From Verrucomicrobiota bacterium (GTDB lineage Bacteria > Verrucomicrobiota > Verrucomicrobiia > Chthoniobacterales > UBA10450), in the NCBI GenBank assembly GCA_003218815.1, contig QHON01000170.1, positions 1 through 11,734 on the forward strand: 11,734 nucleotides of DNA, read 5' to 3'. Positions 7,551 to 11,734 of this stretch are shown in pieces. Below the pieces are notes generated by a model, which was not told the origin of the DNA, did not search any database, and was given only the letters and a program-made list of their open reading frames with translations. Position 1 is the first letter of the stretch, and the number at the start of each line of letters is the position of its first letter. The position numbers and the translations under genes were made by a program.

Positions 7551-9248
7551 ATGAATTTGTCGCCGGAAAAGCGAATCGCAGGCATTCTCGTACCACTGTT
7601 TGCGTTGCGAGGAGAAAACGACCTTGGAATTGGCGACCTTGGCGCGCTCCGGGAGTTTATTGGGTGGGCCAGCGAAATTGGATTTAAACTCGTCCAGCTC
7701 TTACCGATCAACGAGACCGGGGCCGACAACAGCCCTTATAACGCCATTAGCGCGATGGCGATTGAGCCAACCACACTGCGGCTTGGGCCTGACTCTCCAG
7801 AGGACTTAACCCGCGACGATTTTAATTCGGTCGTTGCGGATGTCGATCTTGGGAGACTCAGGCGTGGCGGGGTGAAATATCGACATGTCAAAAAACTGAA
7901 ACTGCGTTTGCTTGAGAAAGCGTTCGCGAATTTCTCTGGTCACGCCGGGAAAGAACGACAGTGGGAGTTTGAAAAATTTTGCCAAGAGGAAGCAGTATGG
8001 CTGGACGATTACGCTTTTTTTCGTGTCCTGATGGAAGAGAACGGCGAGAGCGCTACGTGGACCAGATGGCCAGCCGAACATCAATCAATTAAAAGAGCGC
8101 GCGCCTGGCTGCACGATCTGCCCCAAGATCGACAGGCAGCCCTAATGGCTCGCCAAAATTTCTTCTGTTATGTGCAGTGGATAGCCCATCAGCAATGGCG
8201 CGAAATCAAATCGTGTGCCGAAGACCGGGATGTTGCACTGATGGGGGATATTCCATTTGGCGTCAGTTATTACAGCGCCGACGTTTTCGCGCGACCGGAT
8301 GAATTCGCGCTCGACTGGTCTGGCGGCGCACCTCCCGAGCCATTTTTCAAGGACGATGAGTTCACCCAGAAATGGGGGCAGAATTGGGGCATCCCGCTTT
8401 ATCGCTGGGACCGGATGCGGGCGAACAATTTCGCATGGTGGCGTGAGCGTGTGCGTGCCATCAGGCGCATTTTTCACCTCTTTCGCATCGATCACGTGCT
8501 CGGATTTTATCGCATCTACGCATTTCCGTGGCGACCGCGGAAGAACAAACAATTTCTGCCGCTGGATCGGCAGGAGATGCTCGAGCGAACGGGCGGTCGC
8601 GCGCCGCATTTCGCACCACGGGACGACGAAACATCGGAAAACTGCGATGCGAATAAGCGTGAGGGCGAGGAATATTTGCGCGTTGCTGTGGAAGCGGCTG
8701 GCGCAACGCGCGTCATTGGCGAGGACCTTGGCGCCGTTCCAGAGTACGTGCGGCCCAGCCTGCGCTCGCTGGGCATCGCGGGATTTAAAATTCCGCAATG
8801 GGAAGTCTACCATGAACAAGTTACGCCCGGAGACAGGTACGAGCGGCTTTCCGTTGCCACTTACACCACCCACGATCACAAACCGCTTCGCGCTCTGTGG
8901 GAGGAAGCGTTCGAGCGTCCAGCGGCGACATCGGAACAATCAAGATTCGAGTTGGCCAAAATCGCACTATTCGCCGGCTTCGATCCGAAGATCGACAAGG
9001 TCGATTTCGAAAAGGATTTCTATCCGGCGATCATGGAAGCGCTTTTCAAAAGCGAGGCCTGGATTACGATCGTGATGATCACCGATCTGCTGGCACGCAG
9101 GTACCGGTTCAACGTTCCAGGCACGGCAGCAAATTTAAATTGGACGCGGCGAATGCAAAGAAGCGTCGCTCAACTTCGCTCCAGCCGAAAAGCGCAAGCA
9201 CGAATGCGGTTGATTCGCGGCCTGCTCGAGAAGAACGGCAGGATCTAG
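7551..9248 (+). CDS. malQ: 4-alpha-glucanotransferase (amylomaltase, GH77)
   Basis: 565 residues, a normal length for short bacterial amylomaltases. The enzyme moves maltooligosaccharide segments between alpha-1,4-glucans in the cytoplasm, serving maltose, starch and glycogen metabolism. Family marks in order: RIAGILVPLFALRGENDLGIGD at the N-terminus, SPYNAISAMA at 61-70, GDIPFGVSYYSADVFA at 232-247, FRIDHVLGFYR with the expected nucleophile Asp314, VIGEDLGAVP with acid/base Glu391, and TTHDHKPLRALW with Asp442. The C-terminal RFNVPGTAANLNW (519-531) is also typical. All three catalytic residues are present, so it should be active. The ATG lies just four bases after the right repeat of the GxxExxY cassette and only a weak GAAG precedes it. 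The TMEM175 gene follows 53 bases after the stop and may be co-transcribed. Confidence 0.95.
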   Translation: MNLSPEKRIAGILVPLFALRGENDLGIGDLGALREFIGWASEIGFKLVQLLPINETGADNSPYNAISAMAIEPTTLRLGPDSPEDLTRDDFNSVVADVDLGRLRRGGVKYRHVKKLKLRLLEKAFANFSGHAGKERQWEFEKFCQEEAVWLDDYAFFRVLMEENGESATWTRWPAEHQSIKRARAWLHDLPQDRQAALMARQNFFCYVQWIAHQQWREIKSCAEDRDVALMGDIPFGVSYYSADVFARPDEFALDWSGGAPPEPFFKDDEFTQKWGQNWGIPLYRWDRMRANNFAWWRERVRAIRRIFHLFRIDHVLGFYRIYAFPWRPRKNKQFLPLDRQEMLERTGGRAPHFAPRDDETSENCDANKREGEEYLRVAVEAAGATRVIGEDLGAVPEYVRPSLRSLGIAGFKIPQWEVYHEQVTPGDRYERLSVATYTTHDHKPLRALWEEAFERPAATSEQSRFELAKIALFAGFDPKIDKVDFEKDFYPAIMEALFKSEAWITIVMITDLLARRYRFNVPGTAANLNWTRRMQRSVAQLRSSRKAQARMRLIRGLLEKNGRI

Positions 9249-9301
9249 CTATCGATTTAACAGATGGGATCCGCTTTCCTTGGTGCGACCTCCGGACTTA
9301 T

Positions 9302-9931
9302 ATGATGCGGTTTCTCAAGCGCTTTGGGCAAGGCGAACTGCGGCTGAACCGGACAGAGGCGTTCAGCGACGGTGTCTTCGCGATTGTCGTGACCTTGTTG
9401 GTTCTTGAACTGAAGGTACCGATTCTGCACGATCGCGCTAGCGTCAGCGAACTCAACCATCGACTTGTCGATCTTGTTCCGAAATTTCTGAGTTGGCTTA
9501 TCAGCTTCGTCATTGTTTGCAAATTCTGGTTGAACCATCACCATCTTCTCACGTTTGCGCGTCACGCGACTTACGGAATGGTCTGGCTTAACTCGATCTT
9601 TTTGATGGGGCAGGCGTTCATTCCGTTTCCGACCGCGTTGATGGGAGAATTTCCGACAAATCCGCTCGCCGTAAGCCTTTTCGGAGCCGTTATGGCGGTG
9701 AATACGCTGCTCTTTATCGCGTTACAGAGCTACATCATAGGAAACTTACTCAAACCAGAGCTGGTGAGTGCAGTCGTCCCACACTTAACGCGGAAATCTT
9801 TCGTTGGGGTAGTTTGCTATCTGCTAGGAGCCGCCGCGACGTTATTTAATGTGCATGTCGCGTTCGTGCTCTATGCACTTACACCCCTCTTCTTCATCAC
9901 GCCACCGCAGTCGCGTCGCATCGTCGAATAA
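9302..9931 (+). CDS. TMEM175/DUF1211-family integral membrane protein (putative potassium channel)
   Basis: 209 residues from the first of two adjacent ATGs (9302 and 9305). The frame extends upstream into malQ, but that part is hydrophilic and unlike the family. The family hallmark RTEAFSDGVFAI sits at 17-28, opening transmembrane helix 1 with its leucine-rich TLLVLEL stretch. Further hydrophobic segments at about 60-77, 90-109, 122-143, 168-185 and 187-200 give six helices, the standard bacterial TMEM175 unit. A histidine cluster (NHHH, 78-81) is present. Characterised prokaryotic members form tetrameric potassium-selective channels in the cytoplasmic membrane; that role is transferred by family only. 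It follows malQ on the same strand with a weak ribosome site and ends just before a terminator-like hairpin. Confidence 0.88.
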   Translation: MMRFLKRFGQGELRLNRTEAFSDGVFAIVVTLLVLELKVPILHDRASVSELNHRLVDLVPKFLSWLISFVIVCKFWLNHHHLLTFARHATYGMVWLNSIFLMGQAFIPFPTALMGEFPTNPLAVSLFGAVMAVNTLLFIALQSYIIGNLLKPELVSAVVPHLTRKSFVGVVCYLLGAAATLFNVHVAFVLYALTPLFFITPPQSRRIVE

Positions 9932-9934
9932 TGA

Positions 9935-9999
9935 TTTGGAGGGACGCGCGCGGCTGCGTCCCATTATTTTTTGGACATGACGGAGCATGTCCCTCCAAA
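9935..9999. repeat. Nested double palindrome between convergent genes
   Basis: Outer arms TTTGGAGGGAC (9935-9945) and GTCCCTCCAAA (9989-9999) are a perfect 11-base inverted repeat. Within them lie two further hairpins: GGGACGC/GCGTCCC (9941-9962) and GGACATG/CATGTCC (9973-9992, six-base loop). The block fills the gap between the TMEM175 gene and ahcY, which converge on it. It resembles REP-type intergenic palindromes and probably insulates the two transcripts; repetition elsewhere in the genome cannot be seen from here. Confidence 0.65.
9941..9972 (+). terminator. Rho-independent terminator after the TMEM175 gene
   Basis: GGGACGC (9941-9947) and GCGTCCC (9956-9962) form a 7-base GC-rich stem with an 8-base loop, followed by ATTATTTTTT. 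It begins seven bases after the TMEM175 stop. On the minus strand the hairpin has no downstream T-run, so it should terminate mainly plus-strand transcription. Confidence 0.7.
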
Positions 10000-10000
10000 C

Positions 10001-11431
10001 TTAATATCTGTAATGATCTGATTTATACGGCCCGTCGATTGGGACGCTAAGGTAATCGGCTTGCTTCTGGCTGAGCTTGGTAAGTTTGACACCGATCTTT
10101 TCCAAATGAAGGCGGGCGACTTCTTCGTCGAGTTTCTTCGATAAAACGTAAACGCCGGGTTTGTAGGCGTCGCGATTTTTCCAGAGATCGAGCTGAGCAA
10201 GGACTTGATTGGAGAATGAATTCGACATGACGAAGCTGGGATGGCCGGTGGCGCAGCCAAGATTCACCAGCCGGCCTTCGGCAAGCAGAAAGATCTCGTG
10301 GCCATCGGGGAACGTGTATTTATCGACCTGCGGCTTGATGTCGATGCGCTTCACGCCTTTCGCGGAATTCAGCGCGTCGACCTGAATTTCGTTATCGAAA
10401 TGGCCGATATTGGCGACGATCGCCTGGTCTTTCATCCGTTCCATGTGCTCAAGCGTAATGATGTCGAGGTTGCCGGTAGCAGCGATGTAAATGTCGCCAC
10501 GGCCGAGCGTTTCTTCGAGAGTCGTGACCTCATAGCCTTCCATCGCAGCCTGTAACGCATTGATCGGATCGATCTCGGTAATGACGACGCGCGCGCCTTG
10601 GCCGCGCAGTGATTGCGCGCAGCCTTTGCCGACGTCGCCGTAGCCGCATATAACCGCGACTTTACCGCTGATCATGACGTCGAGCGCGCGGTTCAAACCA
10701 TCGACTAGCGAATGACGGCAGCCGTAGAGGTTGTCGAACTTCGATTTCGTGACCGAATCGTTGACATTGATGGCGGGAACAAGCAGCCGATTCTCCTGGT
10801 GCATTTTGTAAAGACGATGGACGCCGGCAGTCGTCTCCTCGGACACGCCGCGCCAATCTTTCACGATCTCATGCCAGCGGTACGGATTCTCGCCCTGGAT
10901 TTCGAGGAGCAAATCTTTGATTACTTGTTCTTCCTTGTTCGCTGATTTGGTCTTTGCCCAATCGCTGCCTTCCTCGAGTTCGTAACCTTTGTGGATGAGC
11001 AGCGTGGCGTCGCCGCCATCATCGACCACGAGCTGCGGACCCTTGCCGTTCGGATGAGAGATCGCTTGGTAAGTGCACCACCAATATTCTTGGAGGCTTT
11101 CGCCTTTCCACGCGAAGACCGCGACACCGGATTTCGCGATCGCCGCCGCGGCGTGATCCTGCGTTGAGAAGATGTTGCAGCTTGCCCAGCGAACGTTCGC
11201 GCCAAGATCGACAAGTGTTTCGATGAGAACGGCGGTTTGAACGGTCATGTGCAACGAACCGGTCACTCGCACACTCGCGAGCGGCTTCTCCGAGGCGTAC
11301 TTTTTCCGGATCGCCATCAATCCCGGCATTTCCTTCTCGGCGATGGAAATTTCCTTACCGCCCCAATCCGCTAGATTGATATCGCGAACTTTGTAATCGC
11401 TTTTCGTTGGAGCAATTGTCGATGTTTTCAT
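10001..11431 (-). CDS. ahcY: Adenosylhomocysteinase (S-adenosyl-L-homocysteine hydrolase)
   Basis: 476 residues, complete from ATG 11431 to the family-typical C-terminus DHYRY. The NAD-dependent cytosolic enzyme splits S-adenosylhomocysteine into adenosine and homocysteine, relieving product inhibition of methyltransferases. Visible marks: substrate His61 in GSLHMTVQTAV, signature SCNIFSTQDHAAAA at 84-97, Glu199 in SEETTAGV, catalytic Lys229 and Asp233 in DSVTKSKFDNLYGC, the Rossmann GYGDVGKG at 263-270 and GHFDNE with His344. The 150-195 region carries the insert found in longer bacterial and plant enzymes. metK lies upstream on the same strand, so the two probably once formed a methyl-cycle operon; a decayed GxxExxY unit now separates them. 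No SAH riboswitch was recognised upstream, and the ribosome site is weak (GAAGAAA about 7-13 bases before ATG). Confidence 0.97.
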   Translation of the reverse strand: MKTSTIAPTKSDYKVRDINLADWGGKEISIAEKEMPGLMAIRKKYASEKPLASVRVTGSLHMTVQTAVLIETLVDLGANVRWASCNIFSTQDHAAAAIAKSGVAVFAWKGESLQEYWWCTYQAISHPNGKGPQLVVDDGGDATLLIHKGYELEEGSDWAKTKSANKEEQVIKDLLLEIQGENPYRWHEIVKDWRGVSEETTAGVHRLYKMHQENRLLVPAINVNDSVTKSKFDNLYGCRHSLVDGLNRALDVMISGKVAVICGYGDVGKGCAQSLRGQGARVVITEIDPINALQAAMEGYEVTTLEETLGRGDIYIAATGNLDIITLEHMERMKDQAIVANIGHFDNEIQVDALNSAKGVKRIDIKPQVDKYTFPDGHEIFLLAEGRLVNLGCATGHPSFVMSNSFSNQVLAQLDLWKNRDAYKPGVYVLSKKLDEEVARLHLEKIGVKLTKLSQKQADYLSVPIDGPYKSDHYRY

Positions 11432-11615
11432 AGAATAATTTCTTCGAGATCGACCGCAGATTTCAGATCAACTTCGGCCTTGAAAGGAATATTGCGTTCC
11501 CGAATTCAAGAGCTAAGGCACATTGGTAGACTGCCTCAAGAAATCCGAAACCAAGCTCTCGATGTAATTCCATTGCGGCGCCGATGATGGCATGACTCTG
11601 TGGATCTTTTTGCAT
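11428..11615 (-). pseudogene. GxxExxY family remnant, truncated and frameshifted
   Basis: From ATG 11615 the frame reads MQKDPQSHAIIGAAMELHRE then LGFGFLEAVYQCALALEF, carrying the family signature G-F-L-E-A-V-Y. It then leaves family register and stops at 11463 after 50 residues. Reading from 11502 in the neighbouring frame restores family sequence, RERNIPFKAEVDL, so one base is missing near 11502-11505. After EVDL the family sequence ends: the second half, including the PD-(D/E)XK core, is absent, and the frame runs through KSAVDLEEIIL to a TGA that overlaps the ahcY ATG. It sits entirely between metK and ahcY. It cannot encode a working family member. It is a divergent relative, not a recent copy, of the 7119-7515 gene. 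Confidence 0.8.
11452..11468 (-). repeat. Possible degenerate right-end repeat of the second cassette
   Basis: On the minus strand ATCTGCG followed by GTC (11461-11452), preceded by ATCTGA (11468-11463), resembles the ATCYGTG units that close the first cassette. If real, it means the second unit kept both ends and lost its middle. The match is short and may be chance. Confidence 0.25.
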
Positions 11616-11618
11616 GTC

Positions 11619-11648
11619 CGATCTGTGTAAATCTGCGAAATCTGTGGT
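11619..11648 (-). repeat. CACAGAT array preceding the GxxExxY remnant
   Basis: On the minus strand CACAGAT (11646-11640), CGCAGAT (11637-11631) and CACAGAT (11627-11621) are spaced 9 and 10 bases apart, and the last ends five bases before the ATG at 11615, exactly as in the first cassette. A 15-base stretch, CAGATTTACACAGAT, is identical to the first copy. The array begins at most a couple of bases after the metK stop codon. Confidence 0.82.
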
Positions 11649-11734
11649 TTAGCTCACTGCTTCTTTCAACGCCTCGGATTTGTCGGTTCGCTCCCAAGTC
11701 AGCGCATCCAGATCATCGACGCGACCGAAATGAC
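11649..11734 (-). CDS. metK: S-adenosylmethionine synthetase, last 27 codons (runs off right edge)
   Basis: The minus-strand frame entering at the right edge reads HFGRVDDLDALTWERTDK then SEALKEAVS and TAA (11651-11649). The HFGR and TWE-x-TDK elements are the conserved end of MetK, which makes S-adenosylmethionine from methionine and ATP in the cytoplasm. It precedes ahcY on the same strand, joining synthesis of the methyl donor to disposal of its by-product. Only the tail is visible, so catalytic residues cannot be checked. The stop codon is directly followed by the CACAGAT array of the GxxExxY remnant. Confidence 0.85.
   Translation of the reverse strand, partial: HFGRVDDLDALTWERTDKSEALKEAVS

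Noticed and set aside
8897..9301. N-terminal extension of the TMEM175 frame into malQ
   Set aside because: The extension overlaps malQ, is hydrophilic and lacks family character; the family sequence begins at the ATG pair 9302/9305.
10003..10022. ATCTGTA and ATCTGATT resembling another repeat array
   Set aside because: These bases encode the conserved SDHYRY end of AhcY, so the resemblance follows from the codons.
11432..11648. SAH or SAM riboswitch upstream of ahcY
   Set aside because: The region is accounted for by a GxxExxY remnant and its repeat array; no conserved riboswitch core was seen.

Overview
The window looks like chromosomal DNA of a GC-rich, Gram-negative-type bacterium. Several traits are compatible with a soil Verrucomicrobiota-like lineage: adjacent metK and ahcY, a bacterial alpha-2-macroglobulin next to a TPR protein, and GxxExxY genes flanked by CACAGAT-type repeats. 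That assignment is inference; no rRNA or other phylogenetic marker is present.

Layout. The left third (1-4947) is a minus-strand pair: an exported TPR protein (4947-3577) followed, with a 4-base ATGA overlap, by a very large alpha-2-macroglobulin-like protein. The frame of the latter is open without interruption from 3580 to the left edge (1193 codons), so its C-terminal part lies outside the window. Diverging from this pair, the plus strand carries a UvrD/Rep helicase (5075-7075), a frameshifted GxxExxY gene (7119-7515) framed by inverted short-repeat arrays, malQ (7551-9248) and a TMEM175/DUF1211 membrane protein (9302-9931). A double palindrome with a U-tract (9935-9999) separates this run from convergent minus-strand genes: ahcY (11431-10001), a truncated and frameshifted second GxxExxY gene (11615-11428), and the last 27 codons of metK (11734-11649).

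How the genes work together. MetK and AhcY are successive limbs of the methyl cycle: MetK makes S-adenosylmethionine, and AhcY removes the S-adenosylhomocysteine left after methyl transfer. The A2M/TPR pair is probably an envelope module that traps proteases. uvrD, malQ and the TMEM175 gene are housekeeping genes with no evident functional link to each other.

The most noteworthy signal is a small cassette seen twice. A GxxExxY gene (PD-(D/E)XK-like family) has, directly before its ATG, three copies of CACAGAT at about 10-base spacing. In the first copy an inverted set of ATCCGTG units follows the stop, giving 21-base terminal inverted repeats with 18/21 identity. The first copy is wedged between uvrD and malQ. 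The second, decayed copy is wedged between metK and ahcY. Both reading frames are broken by different single-base shifts. This looks like a dispersing repeat-gene unit that lands in tight intergenic gaps and then decays.
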